Shown: positions 20,045 through 30,368, numbered from the stretch's first letter. The stretch: 64,000 bases of DNA from an uncultured Bacteroidales bacterium (GCA_947167075.1 CAMVGR010000002.1:143243-207242), one strand, 5' to 3'. Numbers and translations: made by a program. The notes: a model not told the origin generated them from the sequence alone.

Positions 20045-23000
20045 ATGAGATACATACAAGAAAGCACAATGCGACACACTTTTACTACTGGCCGGATCCT
20101 ACTGCTGGCCGCAGTGGGGTTGATTTTACTTGGTGGAACAACACAGGCTCAGATTGTTGTGCATGGCGATGTCTACGGTGCCGGCAAGGGGTCGGCAAGC
20201 GACAAGTCCGTCGCCTTAGTTAAGGGCAACTCTGATGTCGATATAGCAACCGGCAACGTCTATGGCAACGTCTATGGCGGCGGCGAATTGTCGTCGGTGG
20301 GTACCTATACCACCGAAGGTACCGGCGATGCCGAAGACTACACCGCCTGTGAAAACGGTAAGAGCACCGTCACCATCCGTGGCGGTCAGATAGGTAAGGT
20401 CGAATACGACAAGAAAGGTGTCAAGGTAGGCGGCTATGTCTTCGGTGGGGGCAAAGGCCGTAGCGGTCCCAACTATCGCCTGCATGCATTTGTCGACTCG
20501 GCACGTGTCAACATCATGCCCGGTGCTTTCGTCACGGCCTCTGTTTTCGGTGGTGCCGAAAACGGCCATGTCTTCACTAACACCTACGTCCGCATGACCG
20601 GCGGCAAGGTGGGTCAGGAAATCTCGCCCTCGCAGCGCGACTCCGAGGACCCCACCACCGGCGTGGGCCGCTGGCTCTACTTCGGCAACCTCTACGGCGG
20701 CGGCCGCGGTGTCGACGCCATCGACTCGCTGCCCTGCGTGGTCAGCGCCGAGTATGTGGCCTATGCCGGCCTCAAGGTATATGGACAGGATGGTGTTACA
20801 CTCGACGAAGCCGACTGCCACCTCACCGATGGCAAATACATCCTCTACTCCAAAAAGCCGTGGGTTGGGACCCGCAAGGACTCGGTATGCCCCACCAACT
20901 ATAGCCTCACGGCAGGCCGTGTGCGCGGCAACACCACCGTCCATATCGACGGCGGCCGCGTGGTGCGCAACGTCTACGGCGGCGGCTCCCTGGCCTCGGT
21001 GGGTATGCCCACCGTCGACGGCACCGGCATCGCAACCGTGCTCATCAACGGCAACGCCGTCATCGGCTTAGCCGACAACTTCTACGAGATTGGCGCCAAC
21101 GTAGGCCAGAAATTCAACGGCAAGGGCTACAACGACGCCGTTGTGGATTGGGCCAAGCACAACACCGACGGCGAATACACCATCAATACCGTCAAGGACA
21201 GCCTCTTCTACCGCTGGGCCGGCCGCAACGCCGGCAACGTCTACGGCTCCGGCCGTGGTGAGCCCGGTTCCGGCAACAGCTTCTACACCCAGATGGCCTT
21301 CACCAAGAAGACCAATGTCACCATCGGCGGCAACGCCAAGGTGCGCGGCTCCGTCTTCGGCGGCGGTGAGAACGGCCATGTGCGCCAGAACACCAATGTC
21401 ACCATCCAGGACAACTGCTTCATCGGCGTGCCCCCCACGGGCAGCGACAGCACCGCCTACATGCAGGCCGACAGCCTGCGCCGCGGCCTGACGCTCACCG
21501 CCTCCGTCAAGCACCCCGACCCCAACAATGAGCATTGGGAGAGTGAGATTGGTGTTGGCCCCACCTTCTTCCGTGGCAACGTCTACGGCGGTGGCCGCGG
21601 TGTCGACACCGTGATGTTCTCCATCGCCAACCGTAAGCACTCCTCCACGGCCGGCCGCGTCTACGGCAACACCACCGTCAACGTCACCGGCGGCACCATC
21701 TACCACGCCGTCTTCGGCGGCGGCTCCCTGGCCTCGGTGGGCGACACCGTCTACCGCATTAAGAAGGATACCACCATCACCTTCCCCGGCACCAGCGTCT
21801 CCGGCACCGAGTTCACCTCCGCCCTCTTCGACGCCATGGGCTACATCCTGGGCGCCGCCAACGCTTCGGACACCGTTGTCTTCGACTATGCCACCCGCGA
21901 GATGGTCTCCCACGGCGCCAACCAGCCCCAGAACCATCGCAACTTCCTCCGCCCGCAGTACACTGCCGAGGAAATCTCCAACGGCAACGGCAAGCAGGAA
22001 TACACTATCGAGGATACCAACTGGGTCAACTATACCCGCCCCTACCGCGTGGGCGACCCCATCTACGGCACCGGCCTGGCCACGGTCACCATTAGCGGCG
22101 GCCAGATCGGCGTCACTGGCATCAACGACGGCCGTGTCTACGGCTCCGGCCGTGGTGTGGCTGGCGACAAGACCACCCTCTCCGAAATGATCAACATGGC
22201 CTACGTCCACAATAGCGAGGTCCGCATCCAGGGCACCGCCGACATCCGCGGCGCTGTCTTCGGTGGCGGCGCCAACGGCCACGTCACCCAGAACACTCTC
22301 GTGCGTATGAGCGGCGGCACCGTCGGCGTGCCTCTGCCCCTGGCCGAGCGTAAGGTAGACCCTGCCACCGGACATGGCCGCCGCGTCTACCGTGGCAATG
22401 TATATGGTGGTGGCCGTGGTGTGGACCCCATCTCCAACACCGAGCACCTCTCCATGACCGCAGGTCGCGTCTACGGCAACACCCGCGTCAACATTAGCGG
22501 TGGCAAGGTCTACCACTCCGTCTTCGGCGGCGGCTCCTTAGCCTCTGTGGGCACCTTCAACCTCGTCGACCTCGGCACCCCCGGCAACCCCAACATCAAG
22601 CACCTCTTCACCCAGGGCACCGGCATGGCCGTCGTCACCATCAGCGGCGATGCCTGGATCGGCCACGACTGGCACGACCTCGAGCTCGACGGCAAGAGCG
22701 ACGAGCAGATCAAGCAGGCCCTCTACGACTTCGTCGACGCCTCGGCAGCCGAGGGTACCACCATCGCCCTCACCAAGTCAATCATCGACGACGGCATGAG
22801 CGCCGCCCAGCGCAAGACCGCCCTCATCGACTCCAACTATCGCTACCTCGGCTCCAACTCCGGCATGGTCTTCGGCTCGGGCCGCGGTGTGGCAGCCCTG
22901 AAGGACGGCACCTTCGACCGCGACTATGCCGAGGCCGCCTTCACCAACAATACCATGGTCACCATCAAGAACGACGGTGTCAAGAAACCCATGATCTGCG

Positions 23001-26000
23001 GCTCGGTCTTCGGCGGTGGCGAGAACGGCCATGTGAAGCACAACACCCTCGTCACCATCGAGGGCGGTGTCATCGGCGGCATACCGCTGCATAGCACCTC
23101 CTTCGTCACCAACGCCGGCAGCGACGAGTCCGGCGCCCTCCCCATCAAGTTCTCCGGCAACTCCGAAGCCATCACCCTCGACTTCCTCTATGAGGATGCC
23201 GAAGAGGAGACTGGCGTCGGCCCCACGGTCTACCGTGGCAATGTCTACGGCGGCGGCCGCGGTGTGGACCACATGGGAGACAAGGCCGTGCAGGGCTTCA
23301 GTGCCACGGCAGGCCGCGTCTACGGCAACGCCCGCGTCAACGTCACTGGCGGCGACATCTACCACCACGTCTTCGGCGGCGGCTCCATCGCCTCCGTGGG
23401 CACCTACGACACAGTCATCGGCAGCGAGGGCTGGGATGCCAAGCTCACCGGCTCGCCCAAGAAGATCAATCAAATATATGAATATGTATCGCAGGCGATC
23501 GCTCAGAACCACGCTGGCGGCGCTGCCCTCGCTGCAAGCGACACCATGCAGTTCGTCACTGGCAACATCGTGGTCACCATCAGCGGTGGCAAAATAGGAC
23601 GTACCGGCAAGAACGAAGGCTCCGTCTTCGGCGGCGGCCGCGGTATCGCTGGTGCCCGCACCAAGGAAGTTACCCACTTGGCCTTCGCCAACAATACCAC
23701 TGTTAATATCAATCAGGGAGCATACGTCACCGGCTCCGTCTTTGGCGGCGGTGCCAATGGCCACGTGCTCTCCGATGCCCATGTTAATGTCAGCGGCGGC
23801 GTAGTGGGTACGGCCTTCACAGCCGACGACACCGTCACTACCCGCTATGGCTATTCACCCCACAGCGTCTTCCATGGCAACGTCTACGGCGGTGGTCGCG
23901 GTGTCGACCCCATCGACGAGAGTCGCCTCTCGCGCACGGCAGGCCGTGTCTACGGCAATACCTATGTCACCATGACTGGCGGCTGGGTGCGCCACTCCGT
24001 CTATGGCGGCGGCTCCCTGGCCTCCGTGGGCAACTACGAGACCTATGCTGCCGAAGAGAAAATCGGCGACAGCATTATCCATAAGAAGGACGACATCAAG
24101 CACCTCCGCTGGCTCGACGTCGAGACCGGCACCCTCCACAACTACGACCCCTCCCAGGCCGTCGACGACGCCGACAACGTCCTCGTCGAGACCCACTCTG
24201 GCCGCGCCACCGTCAAGATTCTCGACGGCTGGATCGGCGCCCGTCCCACGAGCGGCGACGGCTCCGAGTACCACTACGCCAACGGCACCAACGACCAGCT
24301 GCAGGGTCAGGGCGGCGAAGGCCGCAACAACGGCAACGTCTTCGGCTCCTGCCGCGGCACCGCAGGCAAGGGCTACGACTCCCTCGCCTACGTCAATATC
24401 ACCCGCGTGGTTATCGGCAAGGGTCCCGACGACGCCTCCTACGCCGGCACCGGCCAGCCCCGCATCATGGGCTGCGTCTTCGGAAGCGGCGAGAATGGCC
24501 ACGTCCTCGACTCCACCTATGTGCAGATGTACGATGGCCAGATCGGCCGCGGCAAGAAGGTCGACGGCTGGCTGCAGACCTTCATCGGCAACCTCTACGG
24601 CGGCGGCCGCGGTGTCGACATCTCCTTCGCCGACGGTCGTCCCTCGCCCAGCGCCGGTTGGGTCCACAACTCCACCTGCGTCGAGGTGCACGGCGGCCAC
24701 GTCTGGCACAACGTCTTCGGCGGCGGCTCCCTCGCTGCCGTGGGCGACACCAACCACTCCGGCTACGAGAACATCGGTGCCGAGAACCGCGTGGGTCGCA
24801 CCCGAGTCATCATCAAGGGCGGCCTCATAGGCTCCGACGGCGACCACAACGGCAACGTCTTCGGCTCTGGCCGCGGTCGTGCCGGCATACAGCACGACAC
24901 CATCTTCGTCAATGTCGGACGCATCGTAGGTGCCTCCTCGCCCTACGACCTCAACGCCTCCACCCTCGCCATCCTCACCGGCGCCTTCGGCAGCGGCACC
25001 TACAAGGCCGTCACCTATCCCGCCGAGGCCAACCTCTACTACGTCACCAAGGACGGCTCCGCCCTCGTCCTCGACAACGACTTCTCCGAGATGACCTACG
25101 TCGTCAACTCGCTCGTCACTGTCAACTATACCACCACTGGCGACTACGCCACTATCAAGGATAACAACCGCATAGCCGGCTCGGTCTATGGTTCGGGCGA
25201 CAACGGCCATGTACACCACGACTCGAAGGTAGACATCCTCGCGGGTACCATCGGCACCCTGGCCGACAGCCCCGTCAGCTACACCGAGAATGGCGTCACC
25301 ACCCTCTACCGCGTCCTGCCCACCTCCGGCTCCGTCTACGGCGCCGGCCGCGGTCTCGACCTCAAGTACAACAAGACCCTCTCGCAGTCCGCCGGCCGCG
25401 TCTACGGCAACACCGTCGTCAACGTCAGCGGCGGCAACATACTGCGCAACGTCTACGGTGGCGGCAACATGTCCTCCGTCGGCACCTACTCCTTCGTCGT
25501 CGAAGGCGGCGACACCACCCGCCTCAACTACATCGACGGCACCGGTGCCACCACCGTCAATATCACGGGCACGCCCACCATCGGCTACGCCGACTTCACC
25601 CTCAACGAGGGCGACGACACCGACCGTCCCGAGGTGGTCTACGGCAGCGTCTTCGGCTCCAGCCGCGGCTACGCCGGCCCCTCCTACACCAACACCGCTT
25701 TCGTCAAACAGACCACCGTCAATATCGGCCTCACCGATAGCGACAACCCCACCATCCTGGGCTCCGTCTTCGGCTCCGGCGAGAACGGCCACGTGCGTGA
25801 CCTCACCACTGTCACCGTCAACGCCGGCACCATCGGCCAGCCACTGCCCGCCGGCTACGACTACCTCGGCACCAAAGCTAAGGAGCACCTCAACTACGTG
25901 GGCAACGTCTACGGCGGCGGCCGCGGTGTCGACCACTACATCAAAGGCGGCAACCCCACCTATAGCATGAGCGCCGGCTACGTGCGCGGCAAGACCAACG

Positions 26001-28093
26001 TCACCATCAACGGCGGCACCATCCACCGCAACGTCTACGGCGGCGGCTCCATGGGTCTCGTGGGCGACTACGGCTTCAACGGCGAAGACGACGCCTGGAA
26101 GGGCTCCGGCGACAACGGCCTGACCACCGTCACCATCCTTTCCAACGTCGGCACCGCCGCCGACCGCGCCATCGACGCCTCCTACGGCGGCAACGTCTAC
26201 GGCTCCAGCCGCGGAAAGGCCATCAACCCCGCCGAGCCCAGCGCCGCTATCGCTGACCTCGCCGACATGGCCTACGTCCATAGCACCCTTGTCAACATCG
26301 GCACATCCGACGGCACCACCGCCCTCACCGTCTATGGCAACGTCTACGGCGGCGGCGAAGCCGGCCACGTCGACTACGGCGGCACCACCGTCAACATCCT
26401 CAGCGGCACCGTCCAGGGCTCCGTCTTTGGCGGCGGCAAGGGCTCCACCACTTCGCCTACCGCAGGTATCGTCGACGGCAACACCCAGGTCAACATCGGC
26501 ACCGACGCGCAGGCCTCCAATAACGTCGTCATCGGCGAGTATGTCTTCGGGGGCAACGACGCCGGCTCCTCGCCACTCGGCACCATGCAGGTAGATGTGT
26601 GGCACACCAAACACAATGCTACCAACTCCTACCCCATCGTCGTGCCCGGCCCGGGTGCTAGCGATGCCGAGATAGAGGCATACGAAGCCAAGGTGGAAGA
26701 GATGAAGAATATCGATCCCGCAGTTGCAGCTCTGCAGACCAATTATGCTCTGAAGGCTGTCTACGGCGGTGGCAACCAAGCTAGCACCCTCACCGGCGAC
26801 AAGACCAAAGACGGCAACGGCGATGCTGACAATGTCCTCAACGACAAGTACATCACCCAGCGCCTCAAGGCCACTGAGAACGGCAACCCCGCCTGGCCTG
26901 TTCCACTCAACCGCCTGTCGAAGGTGGTGATCCACGACTGCTATGAGAATACCGTGCAATACGTATATGGCGGCGGACGTGCAGCTAATACCTATCAGAA
27001 CGATGTTACCATCGAGGGTGGCCGTGTCTATCAGGCTTATGCTGGCGGCAATGGCTCCTCTGTCGAGGTGCCGGGCAATCCGGGTGCCAACGTGGAAAGC
27101 GATGCCACGCTGACCATCAAGGGTGGTATTGTATACGAAGCCTTCGGCGGCAGCAATAGCCTAGGACTGGTGAACGGCATCTCGAAGGTGATCCTTAATC
27201 CAGAAGATAACTGTCTGTTGATCAATAAGAACATCTTCGGTGGCGGCAACGAAGCCGAGGGTGGCGATGCCTTTGTCACCATCCCCTGTAGCGACAAGGT
27301 GTATAGTGCCGTCTATGGAGGTGCTAAACGAGCCAACACAGGTAACCCCTCCAATCATAAGAACATTGTGCTCAACATCGAGGGAAGCACCATCGACCAG
27401 GTGTTTGGTGGCAATATGGATGGCGGCACCGTCTACGGCGATGTGCATGTTAATATCTACGGCGGCACTATCGGCGAGGTGTTTGGCGGATCCAACAGAG
27501 GTGGACGCATCGAAGGTGTTGTCACCGTACTCATCGACTCGTCCAACTGCAGTGACTATTGCCCGCTCAACGTCGACTATGTGTACGGCGGCGGCAACGA
27601 GTGCTCCTACGATCCTTCCTTCGACAATGCCAAAGACCATTCGCCCTTTATCTATCTGCGTCGCGGCACGGTGAACAAAGCCATCTTTGGTGGTGGCAAG
27701 GGTACCCTCGAGCTGCATGCCGACACTGCGGTAACTTCTAACCCCACCATCGTAATCGGCTCCGATAGCGAAAACTTCCCTGTGCAGGTAGGTACGTCGG
27801 CCACCATGACTCTTGGCTTCGGCGACATCTATGGCGGCGGAAGCCGTATGCCTGTGGTCGGAAACACCTATGTGGTGGTAGACGGATCGAAGACCCGTGT
27901 GTTCCACAACATCTATGGTGGCGGCAATCAGGCCAAGGTGACTGGCAATACCGATGTGCGTGTGGGCGATCCTTCAGACAAGTCTGGCAGCAATGCCATA
28001 GCACTGCCTGCAGGACTGAATGCCTATTTCGGCGAAACCCACTACGGTTTAGAACCAGGAACCACCTGCAAGAGTGCCCCAGTGACACCCTGA
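20045..28093 (+). CDS. Giant secreted protein with eight-fold VYGGG super-repeat
   Basis: This 2682-aa protein starts with a signal peptide (ILLLAAVGLILLGGTTQAQ) and enters the repeats at once (HGDVYGAGKGSA). An AAAGGA-like Shine-Dalgarno, unusual for this phylum, precedes the ATG at 20045. From about 20450 to 26300 a higher-order unit of 190-300 residues occurs eight times. Each unit holds in order a GNVYGGGRGVD block, an AGRVYGNT...GGGSLASVG block, a VFGSGRGxAG block and a GSVFGGGENGHV block. The GRGVD codons start near 20702, 21593, 22412, 23255, 23894, 24605, 25346 and 25919. The last roughly 600 residues return to simple VYGGGN repeats like those ending the two upstream proteins, then a short tail (GDPSDKSGSNAIALP...). 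No sorting domain is visible. A strong hairpin follows the stop. The secreted solenoid-like fibre idea is inference. Confidence 0.9.
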   Translation: MRYIQESTMRHTFTTGRILLLAAVGLILLGGTTQAQIVVHGDVYGAGKGSASDKSVALVKGNSDVDIATGNVYGNVYGGGELSSVGTYTTEGTGDAEDYTACENGKSTVTIRGGQIGKVEYDKKGVKVGGYVFGGGKGRSGPNYRLHAFVDSARVNIMPGAFVTASVFGGAENGHVFTNTYVRMTGGKVGQEISPSQRDSEDPTTGVGRWLYFGNLYGGGRGVDAIDSLPCVVSAEYVAYAGLKVYGQDGVTLDEADCHLTDGKYILYSKKPWVGTRKDSVCPTNYSLTAGRVRGNTTVHIDGGRVVRNVYGGGSLASVGMPTVDGTGIATVLINGNAVIGLADNFYEIGANVGQKFNGKGYNDAVVDWAKHNTDGEYTINTVKDSLFYRWAGRNAGNVYGSGRGEPGSGNSFYTQMAFTKKTNVTIGGNAKVRGSVFGGGENGHVRQNTNVTIQDNCFIGVPPTGSDSTAYMQADSLRRGLTLTASVKHPDPNNEHWESEIGVGPTFFRGNVYGGGRGVDTVMFSIANRKHSSTAGRVYGNTTVNVTGGTIYHAVFGGGSLASVGDTVYRIKKDTTITFPGTSVSGTEFTSALFDAMGYILGAANASDTVVFDYATREMVSHGANQPQNHRNFLRPQYTAEEISNGNGKQEYTIEDTNWVNYTRPYRVGDPIYGTGLATVTISGGQIGVTGINDGRVYGSGRGVAGDKTTLSEMINMAYVHNSEVRIQGTADIRGAVFGGGANGHVTQNTLVRMSGGTVGVPLPLAERKVDPATGHGRRVYRGNVYGGGRGVDPISNTEHLSMTAGRVYGNTRVNISGGKVYHSVFGGGSLASVGTFNLVDLGTPGNPNIKHLFTQGTGMAVVTISGDAWIGHDWHDLELDGKSDEQIKQALYDFVDASAAEGTTIALTKSIIDDGMSAAQRKTALIDSNYRYLGSNSGMVFGSGRGVAALKDGTFDRDYAEAAFTNNTMVTIKNDGVKKPMICGSVFGGGENGHVKHNTLVTIEGGVIGGIPLHSTSFVTNAGSDESGALPIKFSGNSEAITLDFLYEDAEEETGVGPTVYRGNVYGGGRGVDHMGDKAVQGFSATAGRVYGNARVNVTGGDIYHHVFGGGSIASVGTYDTVIGSEGWDAKLTGSPKKINQIYEYVSQAIAQNHAGGAALAASDTMQFVTGNIVVTISGGKIGRTGKNEGSVFGGGRGIAGARTKEVTHLAFANNTTVNINQGAYVTGSVFGGGANGHVLSDAHVNVSGGVVGTAFTADDTVTTRYGYSPHSVFHGNVYGGGRGVDPIDESRLSRTAGRVYGNTYVTMTGGWVRHSVYGGGSLASVGNYETYAAEEKIGDSIIHKKDDIKHLRWLDVETGTLHNYDPSQAVDDADNVLVETHSGRATVKILDGWIGARPTSGDGSEYHYANGTNDQLQGQGGEGRNNGNVFGSCRGTAGKGYDSLAYVNITRVVIGKGPDDASYAGTGQPRIMGCVFGSGENGHVLDSTYVQMYDGQIGRGKKVDGWLQTFIGNLYGGGRGVDISFADGRPSPSAGWVHNSTCVEVHGGHVWHNVFGGGSLAAVGDTNHSGYENIGAENRVGRTRVIIKGGLIGSDGDHNGNVFGSGRGRAGIQHDTIFVNVGRIVGASSPYDLNASTLAILTGAFGSGTYKAVTYPAEANLYYVTKDGSALVLDNDFSEMTYVVNSLVTVNYTTTGDYATIKDNNRIAGSVYGSGDNGHVHHDSKVDILAGTIGTLADSPVSYTENGVTTLYRVLPTSGSVYGAGRGLDLKYNKTLSQSAGRVYGNTVVNVSGGNILRNVYGGGNMSSVGTYSFVVEGGDTTRLNYIDGTGATTVNITGTPTIGYADFTLNEGDDTDRPEVVYGSVFGSSRGYAGPSYTNTAFVKQTTVNIGLTDSDNPTILGSVFGSGENGHVRDLTTVTVNAGTIGQPLPAGYDYLGTKAKEHLNYVGNVYGGGRGVDHYIKGGNPTYSMSAGYVRGKTNVTINGGTIHRNVYGGGSMGLVGDYGFNGEDDAWKGSGDNGLTTVTILSNVGTAADRAIDASYGGNVYGSSRGKAINPAEPSAAIADLADMAYVHSTLVNIGTSDGTTALTVYGNVYGGGEAGHVDYGGTTVNILSGTVQGSVFGGGKGSTTSPTAGIVDGNTQVNIGTDAQASNNVVIGEYVFGGNDAGSSPLGTMQVDVWHTKHNATNSYPIVVPGPGASDAEIEAYEAKVEEMKNIDPAVAALQTNYALKAVYGGGNQASTLTGDKTKDGNGDADNVLNDKYITQRLKATENGNPAWPVPLNRLSKVVIHDCYENTVQYVYGGGRAANTYQNDVTIEGGRVYQAYAGGNGSSVEVPGNPGANVESDATLTIKGGIVYEAFGGSNSLGLVNGISKVILNPEDNCLLINKNIFGGGNEAEGGDAFVTIPCSDKVYSAVYGGAKRANTGNPSNHKNIVLNIEGSTIDQVFGGNMDGGTVYGDVHVNIYGGTIGEVFGGSNRGGRIEGVVTVLIDSSNCSDYCPLNVDYVYGGGNECSYDPSFDNAKDHSPFIYLRRGTVNKAIFGGGKGTLELHADTAVTSNPTIVIGSDSENFPVQVGTSATMTLGFGDIYGGGSRMPVVGNTYVVVDGSKTRVFHNIYGGGNQAKVTGNTDVRVGDPSDKSGSNAIALPAGLNAYFGETHYGLEPGTTCKSAPVTP

Positions 28094-28123
28094 CCGTAAG
28101 GCCCTGCATAAGGACATAACGTC

Positions 28124-28165
28124 ATCGACCCGTCTGCATACTACGTGCGACGGGTCGATGCTTTA
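28124..28165 (+). terminator. Terminator of the giant operon
   Basis: A perfect 11-base inverted repeat (28124-28134 with 28149-28159) lies 30 bases after the stop and is followed by GCTTTATT. The T run is short, but the position fits the end of the three-gene operon. Confidence 0.65.
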
Positions 28166-28194
28166 TTGCCGATTCAGGGCTGGCACGTATCACT

Positions 28195-28245
28195 ACCGTA
28201 CTTCATCCGTACATGCACCGTACATGCACCGTAGATGAACCGTGA
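28195..28245 (+). repeat. Dispersed ACCGTACATGC element, copy 2
   Basis: Nearly identical to copy 1, including an upstream ACGTATC three bases before the first ACCGTAC. It lies in the gap between the giant operon and the M23/LysM gene. The rest of this gap (28246-28440) holds no gene I can support. Confidence 0.85.
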
Positions 28246-28445
28246 CGGCACACCCTCGCCGCGTGGCATCTTCGGTCGTGCTGCCCACATGGTGCGGATA
28301 GGGGAGGATGCGTTGGCCGACGGCGACTGTATCGTCCTCACACACATCGTGCTCGATGGCCAGCCTAGCTGCTCCATCAGACCGACAGATGCCCCCCGAA
28401 ATCATAAATTAACAACTTTTATCATGATGAATAAATAAAAATTCG

Positions 28446-28453
28446 TATTTTTG
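28446..28453 (+). promoter_or_regulatory. -7 box for the M23/LysM gene
   Basis: TATTTTTG followed by C, matching TAnnTTTG, lies 36 bases before the ATG at 28489. Confidence 0.55.
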
Positions 28454-28488
28454 CATTTTATTTATCACCCAAACTCTGGAATGGATAT

Positions 28489-29682
28489 ATGAAATATACG
28501 AAACATATTATTATTCTACTAGGACTTCTATCGATGCAGACCCTGGCAATGGGCCAGGTAGACAACCCACCCAAGAAACAGGAGATAAAGGTCGGCAATC
28601 TGGATGTGATATATGACGACGAAGAGTATAAGGGAGTGGTCGACGAACCGGAAGAAGAGCCGGAGGACGACAACCTGATGTACCAAGTGCCCTACTTCCG
28701 CGAGATGGGCAACGAGGAGGATGATTTGGAGGAAGAACAGCGGGAGACATTCACCCTGACCGACGACGGTGCCGAGAGTGAGGACGAGATATTGCTAGAA
28801 GGATTCGACACGGCGGTGATCCACTTGCCCCGACTGGATGTGAGCTCCATTGGCGAGCCTATCATGATAGAACTAGGCAAATTCACATGGCCTACACCGT
28901 GGACCTCGCGTCCGACGAGCCATTTCGGTCCACGCCGCCGCCGCTTCCACTATGGACTAGACCTAGCTCAGCCTACGGGCGAACCCATCTATGCGGCCTT
29001 CGACGGTGTGGTGAGGGTGTCGCGCAGGAACAGGAGCTATGGCCACCTGGTGATAATACATCATGCTAATGGGCTGGAGACCTATTATGCCCACATGTCG
29101 AAACGCATGGTGAAAGCCGGCGACCATGTGACCAGCGGACAGCAGATAGGACTGTGCGGCAACACCGGACGCTCGTTCGGAAGCCACCTGCACTTCGAAA
29201 TACGCTACATGGGCAACGCGATGAATCCGGAAAATGTGATCGACTGTCAGACCCACGACCTGCTTTCGCCCACGCTGACGCTGACTTCGTCGTCGTTCCG
29301 GAAAGTGGCTAAACACGGTGCCACAGCCAGAGGCCGAAGCGGAGGCACCCCCAGCAGCGGGTGGTATCGTGTGCGTCAGGGCGATACGCTGGAGAAGATA
29401 GCCCGTCGCAACGGCACCACGGTGAGACGACTGTGCCAACTGAACGGTATATCGGAGAATAAGATCATACATCCTGGCGACCGCCTAAAGGTGAGCGGTA
29501 ATGCTTCGGCCACCCCACCCAAAGCTTCGCCGTCGGGCAGCTCAACCTACACCGTACGGCAGGGCGACAACCTGAGCAAGATAGCACGTCGGCACGGCAC
29601 ATCGGTCAAACGGCTATGCAAACTGAACGGAATCAAGGAGACCTCCACCCTCCGTGTCGGGCAAAAACTGAGAGTGCGATGA
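28489..29682 (+). CDS. Secreted M23 metallopeptidase with two LysM domains
   Basis: This 397-aa exported protein is a likely peptidoglycan DD-endopeptidase. A signal peptide (residues 1 to about 23, ending AMGQ) is followed by a very acidic linker (about 40-105). An M23/LytM domain (about 132-255) keeps the zinc and catalytic motifs HYGLD, YYAHMS and HLHFEIR. Two C-terminal LysM modules follow (about 291-335 and 354-397), each starting with VRQGDxLxKIARRxGT and expected to bind glycan strands. The stop overlaps the trmD start (ATGA), so the two are co-transcribed. All catalytic residues are present, unlike in the M23 gene at 56035. The domain order resembles NlpD/EnvC-like hydrolases or activators; the intact motifs favour an active enzyme. 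Confidence 0.93.
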   Translation: MKYTKHIIILLGLLSMQTLAMGQVDNPPKKQEIKVGNLDVIYDDEEYKGVVDEPEEEPEDDNLMYQVPYFREMGNEEDDLEEEQRETFTLTDDGAESEDEILLEGFDTAVIHLPRLDVSSIGEPIMIELGKFTWPTPWTSRPTSHFGPRRRRFHYGLDLAQPTGEPIYAAFDGVVRVSRRNRSYGHLVIIHHANGLETYYAHMSKRMVKAGDHVTSGQQIGLCGNTGRSFGSHLHFEIRYMGNAMNPENVIDCQTHDLLSPTLTLTSSSFRKVAKHGATARGRSGGTPSSGWYRVRQGDTLEKIARRNGTTVRRLCQLNGISENKIIHPGDRLKVSGNASATPPKASPSGSSTYTVRQGDNLSKIARRHGTSVKRLCKLNGIKETSTLRVGQKLRVR

Positions 29683-30368
29683 GAATAGACATACTCACGC
29701 TGTTCCCCAACATGATGCAGATGTTCTTCGAAGAGAGCATCCTTAAGCGGGCGCAGAAGAAGGGATTGGCCGAAATCGTCTTCCACGACCTGCACGACTA
29801 TTCTCTGACGCGCTATGGATCCATCGACGACTACCCATACGGAGGCAGTGCGGGCATGGTGATGGCAGTGGAGCCGGTGGCCAACTGTATAGAGGACTTG
29901 CAGCGACAACGCACATACGACGATATTATCTACACCGCACCCGACGGCGAAATGCTATGCCAGCCCATGGCTAACGAACTGTCGTTGGCACAGAATCTGA
30001 TGGTGCTGTGTGGACACTACAAGGGGGTGGACGAACGTATACGGGAGCATTTCATCACCCGAGAGATAAGCATCGGCGACTATGTGCTGACAGGAGGCGA
30101 ACTGGCTACGGCGGTCATCTGCGACGCCGTGATACGCCTTCTGCCGGGGGTGATAGGCGATGAGCAGTCGGCCCTAGCGGACTCGTTCCAAGATGGCCTC
30201 GTGGCACCGCCGGAATACACACGTCCGCCCGAGTTTCGCGGCTGGAAGGTGCCCGACATCCTCCTCAGCGGCAACCACCAGAAGATAGAGCAATGGCGCT
30301 TAGAACAAGCCATCCAACGCACCAAAGAAAGACGACCCAACCTGCTGGAAAAGAACAAACAACAATAA
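29679..30368 (+). CDS. trmD: tRNA (guanine37-N1)-methyltransferase
   Basis: The 229-aa TrmD transfers a methyl group from S-adenosylmethionine to G37 of tRNAs, which prevents frameshifting. The start at 29679 ([13 protein letters not shown]) was chosen over an upstream in-frame ATG at 29616 because TrmD proteins begin with this stretch and the ATG overlaps the previous stop. Diagnostic features are YGGSAGMVM near residue 50, [11 protein letters not shown] near 110 and the knot region [13 protein letters not shown] near 130, plus the C-terminal [11 protein letters not shown]...LLSGNH segment. The coding end runs directly into the palindrome arrays. Confidence 0.97.
   Translation: MRIDILTLFPNMMQMFFEESILKRAQKKGLAEIVFHDLHDYSLTRYGSIDDYPYGGSAGMVMAVEPVANCIEDLQRQRTYDDIIYTAPDGEMLCQPMANELSLAQNLMVLCGHYKGVDERIREHFITREISIGDYVLTGGELATAVICDAVIRLLPGVIGDEQSALADSFQDGLVAPPEYTRPPEFRGWKVPDILLSGNHQKIEQWRLEQAIQRTKERRPNLLEKNKQQ

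Noticed and set aside
9756..28093. RTX-type calcium-binding nonapeptides or Chlamydia-like Pmp repeats as explanation of the GGG motifs.
   Set aside because: RTX needs GGxGxDxUx and Pmp needs GGAI/FxxN. The repeats here have VYGGGN without the Asp pattern, and the period is about 25 residues rather than 9.
28235..28438. A 67-codon frame after copy 2 of the dispersed element.
   Set aside because: It begins inside the repeat, has no recognisable product, and overlaps the promoter region of the next gene. It could at most be a decayed fragment.
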